A DNA stretch of 64,000 nucleotides from Verrucomicrobiota bacterium (GTDB lineage Bacteria > Verrucomicrobiota > Verrucomicrobiia > Verrucomicrobiales > Verrucomicrobiaceae). Where the stretch lies: positions 62,001 to 126,000 of the forward strand of contig JANYCZ010000016.1 of NCBI GenBank assembly GCA_025360015.1, written 5' to 3'. The translations under genes were made by a program, and so were the position numbers. Under the pieces are notes generated by a model. That model worked only from the letters and a program-made list of their open reading frames with translations, was not told the DNA's origin and ran no database searches. How positions within the stretch are numbered: position 1 is the first letter of the stretch; each line of letters opens with the position of its first letter. This document shows, in pieces, positions 24,630 through 33,583 of this stretch.

Positions 24630-25475
24630 ATGCTGCTTTTTAGCCGGACCTCTCAAAAATCCCTTTTATCTGACTGCCTCAAGGCGGTGGGGGGTGTCCT
24701 GCTGGTTGGAATACTCAGCCAATGCACCTCGACGCCGAAGGGCGATGTGGTGGTGAGCGTGAAAGATCAGAAACTCGGTATCTACAGCGAGGGCAAGCTG
24801 ACCAAGCAATACGTCATTTCCACCTCCAAATTCGGCCTCGGCGATCAAACAGGCAGCAATCGCACCCCCTTGGGCCAGCATGAAGTCATTGCCAAAATCG
24901 GCCAAGGCCTGCCTGCGGGAGCCGTGTTGAAGAGCCGTCGCTGGAACGGCGAAGTCCTCAAACCTAACGCTCCAGGCCGCGATCCCATCGTCTCGCGCAT
25001 CCTCTGGCTGCGGGGCATGGAGACCACCAATAGAAACGCCTTCAACCGATTCATCTACATCCACGGCACCCCGGAAGAAAACCGCCTTGGCAAACCCGCA
25101 AGCTATGGCTGCGTGCGCATGGGCATGAAGGATGTGGTCGATCTGTTCAACACCGTCAATGTGGGTGCCACGGTGGTGATCACCAAGGGCGGCCTGCCGC
25201 CGGGCGATAAAGAGAAGGCCCTCACAACCACGGATGACGTCGATGGTTCTCCTGCGCTCAATGCGCCGTCCACGCTTGCCGCTCAGCCGCTCGAAGTGGC
25301 CCGCATCGTGCCCTCAGAGGGTGAAAAGAAGCGGGCCGAAGAAAACGAAGCCAAGACGCAGGGCAAATCCAGCCCTGAACATAAAAAGCCTGTCCACAAA
25401 TCGAGATCGCCCAAATCCAAGTCGGACACGAAAGTGGCCGGGCATGCTGCGCACAAGGCGAAGGCCAAGGCCTGA
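24630..25475 (+). CDS. L,D-transpeptidase (YkuD) lipoprotein
   Basis: A 281-residue exported protein. A hydrophobic segment (residues 20-31) ends in a lipobox-like LSQC with C32. The YkuD domain (about 38-190) starts VVVSVKDQKLGIYSEGKL and ends with the catalytic motif: HG in IYIHGTPEENRL and SYGCVRM with C161. The C-terminal 80 residues are Lys/Pro/Ala-rich and look disordered. L,D-transpeptidases cross-link peptidoglycan or attach proteins to it in the periplasm. A sigma-54 promoter precedes it. It converges on the nitrilase gene, 8 bases apart. Confidence 0.9.
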   Translation: MLLFSRTSQKSLLSDCLKAVGGVLLVGILSQCTSTPKGDVVVSVKDQKLGIYSEGKLTKQYVISTSKFGLGDQTGSNRTPLGQHEVIAKIGQGLPAGAVLKSRRWNGEVLKPNAPGRDPIVSRILWLRGMETTNRNAFNRFIYIHGTPEENRLGKPASYGCVRMGMKDVVDLFNTVNVGATVVITKGGLPPGDKEKALTTTDDVDGSPALNAPSTLAAQPLEVARIVPSEGEKKRAEENEAKTQGKSSPEHKKPVHKSRSPKSKSDTKVAGHAAHKAKAKA

Positions 25476-25483
25476 GCCTTGGA

Positions 25484-26359
25484 TCAGTCCCGCACCAGTT
25501 CAAAAGTGGGCATCTTTTTCAAAAGCGACGGATTGGTCTCCAGCGGCATCCTGCGCATGACCTGCAGGAGCTTGGGGTCAAGCATGAGCCGTTGCTTGTG
25601 GATGCCGTTCTCAAAAATCTCACTCTCGCTCCACCGGGGAGCTTCGCGAAACACCGCCTGCGAAGGCCAGTAAACGCCGGTACGGCCCACATTCACATCG
25701 ATCAATTCGACCTCCGTCTGGCCTGTCAGGTGGCACACTCCGACGACGCAGCCCAGTTCCACCGCACGCGCGGAGGCGCAGCGCCCTATCCGCTCGACGC
25801 CCAAAATGGTTTCTGTAGCGCTCGGAACCAGCAGCACATCCACGCCGGCACCGCGCAGCCGCGTGCTGATTTCAGGAATCTCGATGTCCAGGCAGATCAC
25901 CACCGCAAAGCGCAGTCCGGCAAACTCCCATAGATGCAGTTCGGTGCCCGGTGCGAAATCGACCTCCCACGGCGTCAGGTGCAGCTTGTCTTGGCATAAA
26001 ACTCGATCTTCCACCAAGATCGGTGCCCGGTTGCGCAATTCCTGACGTTCCGAATCCCAGAAGGGCACCGTGCCTAGCACCACCGCCTTGCCGGGACGCA
26101 TCAGCAGGGATTTTAGCGCGGGCAGCACTTCGCCCCAAAATACTTCGGCGGTGCGCTTGAGCGTCTTGGGTTCCACCAGTGGCACCAGCCCCACCCAGGC
26201 GAATTCCGGCAGCAGCACCAAGTCGGCTCCATTGTCCCAGGAATCCTCCACACAATCCACCACTACCGCTGCATAGGCTGCGGGCGATGTGGCGGCAGCT
26301 CTGGAATCAAAAGTGCAGAGATCAATCGCTATCATGGCAGTGCCGCAGTTTGCGCTCAT
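25484..26359 (-). CDS. Carbon-nitrogen hydrolase (nitrilase superfamily)
   Basis: A 291-residue cytoplasmic amidase-type enzyme. The catalytic triad regions are visible: Glu in LVLLPEFAW, Lys in CQDKLHLTPWE, and Cys in VVICLDIEIPEIS. The substrate is not predictable. I chose the ATG at 26357-26359 because it overlaps the stop of the upstream Cys-rich FeoB-associated gene by 4 bases, which implies translational coupling with the iron operon; the next in-frame ATG (26335) would break this. Confidence 0.88.
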   Translation of the reverse strand: MSANCGTAMIAIDLCTFDSRAAATSPAAYAAVVVDCVEDSWDNGADLVLLPEFAWVGLVPLVEPKTLKRTAEVFWGEVLPALKSLLMRPGKAVVLGTVPFWDSERQELRNRAPILVEDRVLCQDKLHLTPWEVDFAPGTELHLWEFAGLRFAVVICLDIEIPEISTRLRGAGVDVLLVPSATETILGVERIGRCASARAVELGCVVGVCHLTGQTEVELIDVNVGRTGVYWPSQAVFREAPRWSESEIFENGIHKQRLMLDPKLLQVMRRMPLETNPSLLKKMPTFELVRD

Positions 26360-26484
26360 TTTCCGCAGCCGCAACTGCCACCGCAGCCCGGTTTCTTCCG
26401 GCGTTTGGCCGAGCGGACGACGAACAGTGTGATCGTGACGAGCACGACCGCGATCGCTGCGATGGATTGCCAGTCTGCGTTCAT
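26356..26484 (-). CDS. FeoB-associated Cys-rich membrane protein
   Basis: A 42-residue protein: one hydrophobic helix (SIAAIAVVLVTITLFVV) followed by a basic stretch and a Cys-rich end (GCGGSCGCGK). Small proteins of this layout are regularly found just after feoB and are thought to help Fe(II) uptake. The true start is the ATG at 26482-26484; the frame upstream is open but encodes nothing like the family. It sits 14 bases after the feoB stop. Confidence 0.85.
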   Translation of the reverse strand: MNADWQSIAAIAVVLVTITLFVVRSAKRRKKPGCGGSCGCGK

Positions 26485-26498
26485 GGTGTGAAAAAAGG

Positions 26499-28583
26499 TT
26501 AGTAGCCCAGCGCGCTGCCGATCTGGAAGATCAGCAGGCTTAGTACATACGCCGTTCCGGTCATGTACCCGAGCTGAAAAAGCGCCCATTTCCAACTGCC
26601 CGTCTCACGTTTCACGATGGCGATGGTGCTGACGCACTGCATGGCGAACACATAAAACACCAGCAGGCTGATGCAGACGAGCGGCGTGTAAACCAGACGG
26701 CCGTCGGGACGGCGCTCTGAGGCCAGCTTGTCGCGCAGCGGTGCCAGGTTGTCGTCACCTGCGCTTTCCACGGCATACACCACACCCATCGTGGAATTGA
26801 ACACCTCACGGGCGGCAAAGCTGCCAATGAGCCCAATGCCGATTTTCCAGTCATAACCGAGAGGCGCGATGGCGGGCTCGATCAGCTTGCCTGCCCGCCC
26901 CGCAAAGCTGTTTTCAAGCTGTAGCGCCTTGTCCGCTGTATCGGTCTTCGGATAAGTCGAAGCAGCCCAGATGAGGATGGAAATACCCATGATGATCGTC
27001 CCTGCACGGACCAAAAACATGCGCGCACGCTGCCACACATGCAGCAGGATGCTTTTGATGGCGGGCATCTTGTAGGACGGCATCTCCAGAATCATGGGAC
27101 TCGCGGAGCCTTTCATGACGCACTTGTTGAAAAGCCAGGCGAACGCAAAGGCAGCAAAGGTACCAAGAGCGTACAATGCCAGCATGATCCCCGCCTGCAC
27201 AAGCGCCCCGACCTCCCCCACCGGAAACAGCACGCCAATGAGCAGCGAATAAACCGGCAACCGGGCGGAGCACGAGGCCAGCGGCGCAATCAGGATGGTG
27301 ATCAGGCGGTCCTTGGGACTGTCGATGGTGCGCGCCGCCATCACTCCGGGGATGGCGCAGGCATAGGAACTGAGGAAGGGCAGGAACGATTTGCCGTTGA
27401 GTCCCACCTTGCTCATCGCCCAGTCCATGATGAAGGCGAGGCGTGACATGTAGCCTGTGTCCTCCATGATGCCTATGAAGAAGAACAGGATCAAAATCTG
27501 CGGCAGGAAGATGACCACGCCACCAACTCCTGGAACGACGCCATTCACGATGAGATCGCGAAAATCCCCGGCAGGCATCAGCCCCTCCACCCACGTGCCC
27601 AGTTGGCCAAATCCGGCCTCGATCCATCCCATGGGCCCTTCGGCGACCTTGAAAATGAGGAAGAACAGCAGCCCCAGCACAAGTAGCAGGTTCACAAAGC
27701 CAAGGACCGGATGCAGCAGGACGCGGTCAATTTTCGTGGTGATGGTCTCGATCTCCTGATCAGGCCGTTTCAAGACCTGCGCGCAGAGTTCTTCAATACC
27801 GCGATAACGCTCGGCCACGAGTTCGTCCTCCCAGCCCGGAAAGCTTGCTTCCATGCTGGCGCGCAGTTCCTGAATGCGCCCAATCTGCGTGTCAGCGATG
27901 CCATAGTGCGTCGGATCGTGGTCTGAGAGCAGGTACAGCGGCTCCAGCAACGAAGCGCGGCTGTGAATGGCCCCCGTCTGGCACAAGGGGCCACGGCTTT
28001 GTTCCAGCGCGACTCGCACCCCATCCGGCAGTTTCGCACTCTGCCACTTCGGCGGCGTGAGGTCTTCACGGCTGAGGGCGAGCTTGAGTTCGATCAATCC
28101 CTGACCAGACACCGCCTGGGTTTGCACCACCACAACTCCAAGCAATTCCGACAGCTTGGCGGCATCAATGCGCCATTCGCGCTGCACGGCCACGTCGATC
28201 ATGTTCAGCACCAAAATCGTCGGCAGGCCGAGCTCAAGCACCTGGCTGACCATGTAGAGATTGCGCTCCAGATTAGCCGAATCCACCACACAGACCACCC
28301 GGTCCGGGCGTGGCGTTTCCGGCCTGCGCCCCAGCAAAACATCCCGCAGTACGGCTTCATCCGGCGAGCGTGCGTTCAGACTGTAAGCGCCGGGCAGATC
28401 AATCAGCCGCAGTTTTTTCCCATGCTGGCTGTAGCACTCGCCGATTTTCTTCTCGACAGTCACTCCGGGGTAGTTCGCCACCTTTTGCTTCAGCCCGGTG
28501 AGCAGGTTGAAGAGCGTGGTTTTCCCGGAGTTCGGGTTTCCCACTATGGCGATGAGCGGCGGTTCAGACGTGGCCTGGCTCAT
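26499..28583 (-). CDS. feoB: Ferrous iron transport protein B
   Basis: A 694-residue inner-membrane Fe(II) transporter. The N-terminal G domain has G1 (GNPNSGKTTLFNLL), G3 (DLPGAYSL) and G4 (LNMID). The C-terminal half has the Gate segments (ILILFFFIGIMEDTGYMSRLAF, SSYACAIPGVMAARTI) with the Cys of the family and about 8-10 membrane helices. It overlaps feoA by 4 bases. Confidence 0.97.
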   Translation of the reverse strand: MSQATSEPPLIAIVGNPNSGKTTLFNLLTGLKQKVANYPGVTVEKKIGECYSQHGKKLRLIDLPGAYSLNARSPDEAVLRDVLLGRRPETPRPDRVVCVVDSANLERNLYMVSQVLELGLPTILVLNMIDVAVQREWRIDAAKLSELLGVVVVQTQAVSGQGLIELKLALSREDLTPPKWQSAKLPDGVRVALEQSRGPLCQTGAIHSRASLLEPLYLLSDHDPTHYGIADTQIGRIQELRASMEASFPGWEDELVAERYRGIEELCAQVLKRPDQEIETITTKIDRVLLHPVLGFVNLLLVLGLLFFLIFKVAEGPMGWIEAGFGQLGTWVEGLMPAGDFRDLIVNGVVPGVGGVVIFLPQILILFFFIGIMEDTGYMSRLAFIMDWAMSKVGLNGKSFLPFLSSYACAIPGVMAARTIDSPKDRLITILIAPLASCSARLPVYSLLIGVLFPVGEVGALVQAGIMLALYALGTFAAFAFAWLFNKCVMKGSASPMILEMPSYKMPAIKSILLHVWQRARMFLVRAGTIIMGISILIWAASTYPKTDTADKALQLENSFAGRAGKLIEPAIAPLGYDWKIGIGLIGSFAAREVFNSTMGVVYAVESAGDDNLAPLRDKLASERRPDGRLVYTPLVCISLLVFYVFAMQCVSTIAIVKRETGSWKWALFQLGYMTGTAYVLSLLIFQIGSALGY

Positions 28584-28819
28584 GCGGCTGCGGGGGAGAT
28601 GGCGATGAAAGCCGCCTCGTGGTTGCGCATGGAAAGATGGGAGCCACGCACGCAGATTTCGATGGGTTCGCCCAGCGGCGCACGACGCGTCACACGGACG
28701 CGTGTCCCTGGCACAATGCCCATCTCACGCAGCCGGGTGAGGCCGGAACGCCCGGTGGGCATGGACTGGACGATGGCATCAGTGCCAACAGGGAGCTCAG
28801 CGAGGGTGGCGGCGTACAT
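28580..28819 (-). CDS. feoA: Ferrous iron transport protein A
   Basis: A 79-residue SH3-like FeoA protein (LTRLREMGIVPGTRVRVTRRAPLGEPIEI, then LSMRNHEAAFI). It supports FeoB, probably by contact with its G domain. It is the first gene of the feo operon, divergent from argH. The 188-base gap to argH must hold both promoters; I looked for a Fur box there and saw none I would defend. Confidence 0.95.
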   Translation of the reverse strand: MYAATLAELPVGTDAIVQSMPTGRSGLTRLREMGIVPGTRVRVTRRAPLGEPIEICVRGSHLSMRNHEAAFIAISPAAA

Positions 28820-29007
28820 AGAAGGGAAACGGTTCTGCGATTGAGACTCTGTCGCAGATTAGAACGAGATTAACAAGAACTGGGATTCTGGCAAATGCGT
28901 ACTTTGAGCGGATTTTGAGCATCGGAGGGCGTTTACCCGTTTTCGGTCCCATGCCGCAGGGGTTGCACCGCTTCTGAAAGCCGCTAGTCTGCGCGCCCTC
29001 GAAATTT

Positions 29008-30378
29008 ATGTGGAAAGGCCGATTTGCTCAGGAAACCAGCGCTCTCGTGCAGCGCTATGGAGAATCTGTGTCGTTTGACTGGAGGCTCTACCCCCATGAC
29101 ATCGCCGGTTCCATCGCGCATTCCAAGGGGCTGCTCAAAGCGGGTATTTTGACCGTTGAAGAACAGTTGCAGATCGAAACAGGCCTGCTGGCGATCCGCC
29201 AGGAGATCGAAGCGGGGAACTTTGAGTTCAAGGAGTCTCTAGAAGACGTCCATATGAACATCGAGTCGGAGCTGACACGGCGCATCGGCCCTGCGGGCGC
29301 GAAACTGCACACGGCCCGTTCCCGGAATGATCAGGTGGCCACGGATGTGCGCCTTTACTGCCGGTCAGCGATCAACCGCATCCTCGACCTCATCAGCGCC
29401 ATGCAGGCGTCTCTCGTCGAATGTGCCGAGCGCGGTGGAGATACCGTCATGCCCGGCTACACGCACTTGCAGCGCGGCCAGCCGGTCCTCTTCGCCCATC
29501 ATCTGCTGGCCTATGTGGAAATGCTGGCGCGTGACTTTGACCGGCTGATGGACTGCCGCAAACGGCTCAATGTGATGCCTCTCGGCTCCGGCGCATTGGC
29601 GGGCAGCACGATCATCATCGACCGCGATTTCGTGGCGCAGCAGCTCGGTTTCACCAGTGTGACGCAGAACTCCATGGATGCCGTCAGCGACCGCGATTTC
29701 GTGGCTGAGCTGCTTTTCGCGGTTTCGCTGCTGGGAGTCCACCTGTCCCGCCTGAGCGAAGATGTCATCCTGTGGGCGAGCGCGGAATTTGGCTTTGTGA
29801 CCCTGAGCGACGCGCACACCACCGGCTCGTCCTTGATGCCGCAGAAGAAGAACCCGGATGTGGCCGAACTCACCCGTGGCAAATCTGCGCGGTTGATCGG
29901 CAACCTCATGAGCATCCTCACCCTGCTCAAGGGGCTGCCGATGACGTACAACCGTGATTTGCAGGAGGACAAGGAGCCGCTGTTTGACTCCATCGACACC
30001 ATCGACATCGCTCTGCAGGTTTTCACCGAAATGATCACCGGCATGGATGTGAACCGTGCCAAAACCACCGCAGCAGCCAGCGATCCGATGCTGCTGGCCA
30101 CCGATCTGGCCGACTACCTCGTGAATCATGGCGTGCCCTTTCGTCAGGCGCATGAAGTCATCGGCAAGCTCGTGGCTTACTCCATCGAGCAGCAGCGCTC
30201 CTTTGGTGACATGACCCTGGAGGAGTTCCAACGCTTCTCGCCGGCCTTTGAGGCCGATGTGACTGCGTGTTTGAATCTGGAAACCGCCATGGCGGCGCGC
30301 AAAGGCATCGGTGCGCCATCGCCGCAGAATGTGAAAGCGCAGCTGGCCCGCTGGCGCAAAGCCTTGACCCCTGAGTGA
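29008..30378 (+). CDS. argH: Argininosuccinate lyase
   Basis: A 456-residue enzyme of the fumarase/aspartase superfamily that splits argininosuccinate into arginine and fumarate, the last step of arginine synthesis. It has WKGRF at the start, the HTARSRNDQVATD region, the T-H pair in GYTHLQRGQPV, and the signature GSSLMPQKKNPD containing the catalytic serine loop. Length is normal. No other arg genes are adjacent. Its stop overlaps a GTG start option of the Nudix gene. Confidence 0.97.
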   Translation: MWKGRFAQETSALVQRYGESVSFDWRLYPHDIAGSIAHSKGLLKAGILTVEEQLQIETGLLAIRQEIEAGNFEFKESLEDVHMNIESELTRRIGPAGAKLHTARSRNDQVATDVRLYCRSAINRILDLISAMQASLVECAERGGDTVMPGYTHLQRGQPVLFAHHLLAYVEMLARDFDRLMDCRKRLNVMPLGSGALAGSTIIIDRDFVAQQLGFTSVTQNSMDAVSDRDFVAELLFAVSLLGVHLSRLSEDVILWASAEFGFVTLSDAHTTGSSLMPQKKNPDVAELTRGKSARLIGNLMSILTLLKGLPMTYNRDLQEDKEPLFDSIDTIDIALQVFTEMITGMDVNRAKTTAAASDPMLLATDLADYLVNHGVPFRQAHEVIGKLVAYSIEQQRSFGDMTLEEFQRFSPAFEADVTACLNLETAMAARKGIGAPSPQNVKAQLARWRKALTPE

Positions 30379-30383
30379 CCGGC

Positions 30384-30986
30384 ATGCAGATCCCGGAATT
30401 TGAACTCTACACGCCCGGGGCCGAGTCCGGCTGGCAGAAAACCCGTAGTGACGTGCTGTTTTCCAATCCTCACATAGGTGTCGAGAAAGCGTATTTTACA
30501 ACGCCGAACCGCCCGACCGAAGTGCCATGGATGGTGGTGCAGCGCAAGGCCGCCGTGGCGATTGCCCCCGTGCTGGAAGACGGCCGTTTTGTGCTGGTGC
30601 ACCAGGAGCGCCTGCCGGTGATGCAGACGATGTGGGAATTTCCCGCCGGTCAGATCGACACGGCAGTGACACGCGAGTCGATCATCCACACCATTCAAAA
30701 TGAACTGCGTGAGGAGTGCGGCTGCGCCCTCCACCCCGATCTGGGAACGCTGCAGTCGCTCGGCTGGTTTTTTCCTTCGCAAGGTTTTACCGATGAGATC
30801 GTATATCTCTTCACGGCGAAGCCCGTGTGTGTCGTCAGCCGTCCGGAACCGGATGGAAGCGAACACATCAGCGACGTGCGGTTTGTCAGCGCGGGAGAAC
30901 TGCGTGGGATGATTGCTGCCAATGCGATCACCAACGCCCTGACGCTGGCACTCTACGCGCGGATCGCGGCCCAAGGACTGCCGTAG
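30384..30986 (+). CDS. Nudix hydrolase with a divergent Nudix box
   Basis: A 200-residue protein of the ADP-ribose pyrophosphatase-like group (QRKAAVAIAPVLEDGRFVLVHQERLP, then WEFPAGQID). The Nudix box keeps the metal-binding NELREECG, but Asn replaces the usual Arg of REuxEExG and there are about three extra residues between the Gly and the first Glu. Family members hydrolyse nucleoside diphosphate derivatives. ATG 30384 is favoured; a GTG at 30375 overlaps the argH stop. Confidence 0.85.
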   Translation: MQIPEFELYTPGAESGWQKTRSDVLFSNPHIGVEKAYFTTPNRPTEVPWMVVQRKAAVAIAPVLEDGRFVLVHQERLPVMQTMWEFPAGQIDTAVTRESIIHTIQNELREECGCALHPDLGTLQSLGWFFPSQGFTDEIVYLFTAKPVCVVSRPEPDGSEHISDVRFVSAGELRGMIAANAITNALTLALYARIAAQGLP

Positions 30987-31027
30987 TCCTACGCACCCGC
31001 AACTCCCCTTCCCCCCCTCTCATTCCC

Positions 31028-32173
31028 ATGTGGTCCGGCCTACTTCAAAAAGTCTTCAAAGTTCGCGAAAAAGTCGCCATGAACCTCAGTGGCAAAGGCG
31101 ACGAGGAAAAACCGTTTCTCGATCACCTCGAAGACCTGCGCAAAATGATCGTGCGCATCGCCATGACGCTGCTGGTCTCCACGCTCGGCACGTTCTGCTT
31201 TTACGAAAAGCTGTTCGAAATCATCAAGCTGCCGTTGTGGTGGACCGGTGTGGTCAAGACGGAAGCGGATGTCAAAGGCATGCTGCAGATCCTGACGCCT
31301 CAGGAGGGTTTCATGATGGTGATGAACCTGGCGCTGATCGCGGCGGTGATATTCGCCTTTCCTCTGCTGCTGTTTTTCGTGCTGCAATTCATCCTGCCAG
31401 GCTTGAAACCGGCTGAGAAAAAAGCCATCTTCCCGGCCATCGGCATTGGTGCAGGACTGTTCCTCATTGGCTCCTGCTTTGCTTTCTACGTGGTGCTGCC
31501 GAAGGCGCTGGAATTCTTTTACACCTTCAACAGCAGCCTCGGCCTGGTGAATGGCTGGCGACTTGCTGACTACGTGAAGTTTGCCACGCGCTTCATCCTG
31601 CTCTTCGGCGTTGCCTTCGAGCTGCCGGTCATTGTCATGGTGCTGGTGAAGCTGGATTTCCTGAACTACAAGCTGATGAGCACGACGCGCTCCTATGCGA
31701 TCGTCGCCATCGCGATCTTTGCTGCGGTGGTGACGCCGACGCCTGATCCGTTCACCATGCTCGTGCTGGCCGGACCGCTGTATGTCCTCTATGAGACCTG
31801 CATCTGGCTGGCCTACTTCATGGAGAAGAAAGACCGTGTGGCTTATCCAGAGTACTACGCTGACATCGACAAGGATGCGAAGGAACTGGAAAAACCAGGC
31901 GCAGACGACTGGGACAACGAGAACTACAATCCATGGTCATCCGGCGACGATGAAGCAGACGACAAGGACGACTACCAGACGCCTGCCGCCAAACCGTCCG
32001 CCCCGCCTGCCGAGGTCGAAAAGGATGACATCGAAGACCGTGGTGAGGACCAAAGCTCGCAGATGCCGGATGAAGATCCAGCCGACCTGCCTGTCCGCGA
32101 AAAGACGCTGGAAGAACTCGCCCGCGAGGATGAGAACCGCTCCGGCAAGAATGAGCCGCGGAAGGATTCGTAA
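31028..32173 (+). CDS. tatC: Sec-independent translocase subunit TatC with a long acidic tail
   Basis: A 381-residue protein. Residues about 28-262 are a TatC core with six membrane helices (FLDHLEDLRKMIVRI with the conserved Glu of the first cytoplasmic region; FPLLLFFVLQFILPGLKPAEKKAIFPAI; RFILLFGVAFELPVIVMVLVKL; VTPTPDPFTMLVLAGPLYVLYE). TatC with TatA and TatB carries folded proteins with twin-arginine signals. The last 110 or so residues are a strongly acidic, low-complexity tail not found in standard TatC. I chose ATG 31028; the open frame upstream overlaps the Nudix gene and has no family match. No tatA/B is adjacent. Confidence 0.95.
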   Translation: MWSGLLQKVFKVREKVAMNLSGKGDEEKPFLDHLEDLRKMIVRIAMTLLVSTLGTFCFYEKLFEIIKLPLWWTGVVKTEADVKGMLQILTPQEGFMMVMNLALIAAVIFAFPLLLFFVLQFILPGLKPAEKKAIFPAIGIGAGLFLIGSCFAFYVVLPKALEFFYTFNSSLGLVNGWRLADYVKFATRFILLFGVAFELPVIVMVLVKLDFLNYKLMSTTRSYAIVAIAIFAAVVTPTPDPFTMLVLAGPLYVLYETCIWLAYFMEKKDRVAYPEYYADIDKDAKELEKPGADDWDNENYNPWSSGDDEADDKDDYQTPAAKPSAPPAEVEKDDIEDRGEDQSSQMPDEDPADLPVREKTLEELAREDENRSGKNEPRKDS

Positions 32174-32203
32174 CAGCGGGCGGGATCAGTGAATCAAACT
32201 GCG

Positions 32204-32230
32204 GAGACACAGGTGTACAGCCTGTGTCTC
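32204..32230. terminator. Hairpin between convergent genes
   Basis: GAGACACAGG (32204-32213), a 7-base loop and CCTGTGTCTC (32221-32230) form a perfect 10-base stem in the short gap between tatC and the convergent zinc-ribbon gene. Neither side has a long T-tract, so it may be a weak two-way terminator or an mRNA-end stabiliser. Confidence 0.5.
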
Positions 32231-32231
32231 T

Positions 32232-33455
32232 TCAGCGTTCAGGGGCGCCTTCACAATCGATCACCTGCAGGCAGGGTGCCTCCGATTGAATATCGCGTCT
32301 GCGTACCAGCAGACGCGCAAGATAGGACGTTCCCCAATCCGTTTCACGATCCAGGAAACGCCCCAGCGGTGTGTCACGTTCAACACAGGCCACAAAATGC
32401 GGATCGCTGACCGCCGAAACCTGCACGTCGAAGGTGATGTATTTGGGCCGCAGCTCCGCGGCAATGTCCAGGCCATGGCTGGGCCGCAGCCCGACGTGGA
32501 ACCACGTGGGGGCGGCGTCCGGTTGTTTCAAGAAAGCAGCCAGCTTCGCCGCATGCGTTTCATACAAAAGCGGCCAGCTGATGCGGCGTCTGCCATCAGC
32601 CCCTGTTTCAAGCCGGACCAGCGCGCCTCGGGGGCATGCAGCAGTCTTCAGTTTGAACAACGGCACTCCCTGCCCCCCCGGCAGCATCATTGGCATGCCA
32701 GAAATGGGCGTGAGCTGGTACTGATCTCTCTTTTCCGCGCCTGTCCCGCCAAACAGAGCTTCGATTTCGGCACCGTATTTGCCTGCATCGTGAATGCAGG
32801 CGGCCCGGCGTTCAGCGCTGTCTGCTGCGAACAATTCATTGACCAAAATTTTCGCGTCCGCAGCAAACGCGACCACATCCGGCGGGGGCATCAAGGCCCG
32901 GGCGACTTGTGTTTTGGCCACGAGCGGAACTTTCAGCTCCACCTTGGCTGGAAGGGGTGCGGTGACTCGACTTGCCTTGGCTGCCGGCGCATTGACACTG
33001 TCCCACCACAGCCAGAGAGCGCCACCACACACGACCAGAAAGGCCAGCATGATGAACGCATTGCGCCACGGCGAGGTGCGCAAGTGGGGCGGAGTCATGA
33101 ATTCCTCCTGGGGTGGCGCCGGGGCACCGGTCGGCAGCAGCGCCTGCGAAGGCTGCAATACCGGCCTTGCCATGGAGATCATGGGCGTTTGTACCTGCTG
33201 CGGCGGCTGAAGTCCCGGCCATGCCGCTGGCTGTGACGGCTGCGGAGCGGGAGCCGGCATGCTTTGCAGCGTCTGCGAAACACGCCGCCGCACCTGCGCC
33301 ACACCGGCCACCTGGGCATGCGTGCCGAAATAGCCGCGCTGTGCATTGTGCGCACAATGCGGGCACTGCACCATCCCCTCCATGCTTTGCTGCATGGAGA
33401 GAAATGCCTGGCCACAGGCCGGGCAGATCAGACTGGCGGTGGTGCCGGGATTCAT
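32232..33455 (-). CDS. Zinc-ribbon, single-pass membrane protein of unknown function
   Basis: A 407-residue protein I do not recognise. Residues 1-35 hold a zinc-ribbon pattern (LICPACGQAF, VQCPHCAHN). A Pro/Gln-rich linker (about 50-125) leads to one membrane helix (AFIMLAFLVVCGGALWLWW), then a domain of about 230 residues with no motif I can name, presumably outside the cytoplasm. The ATG at 33453-33455 starts right at the ribbon; the open frame above it is not conserved-looking. It diverges from uppS. This layout (cytoplasmic ribbon, helix, outer domain) recurs in Verrucomicrobiota and Planctomycetota proteins, but no function is assigned. Confidence 0.7.
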   Translation of the reverse strand: MNPGTTASLICPACGQAFLSMQQSMEGMVQCPHCAHNAQRGYFGTHAQVAGVAQVRRRVSQTLQSMPAPAPQPSQPAAWPGLQPPQQVQTPMISMARPVLQPSQALLPTGAPAPPQEEFMTPPHLRTSPWRNAFIMLAFLVVCGGALWLWWDSVNAPAAKASRVTAPLPAKVELKVPLVAKTQVARALMPPPDVVAFAADAKILVNELFAADSAERRAACIHDAGKYGAEIEALFGGTGAEKRDQYQLTPISGMPMMLPGGQGVPLFKLKTAACPRGALVRLETGADGRRRISWPLLYETHAAKLAAFLKQPDAAPTWFHVGLRPSHGLDIAAELRPKYITFDVQVSAVSDPHFVACVERDTPLGRFLDRETDWGTSYLARLLVRRRDIQSEAPCLQVIDCEGAPER

Positions 33456-33583
33456 CGTGCGCAAAAAACTTAACTCATGTGCAGCTTTTTTGCGCGAGTT
33501 GATTGCAGCAATCCGCCACAAGCGAGGTGCGAACACAGAACTTTCTGGCGCAGAGAGCTGCATGCGGTAGATTTTCCCTTCGC

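Noticed and set aside
28820..29007. A Fur box between feoA and argH
   Set aside because: I looked for a GATAATGATAATCATTATC-like sequence in this gap and saw only AT-rich stretches without the needed symmetry.
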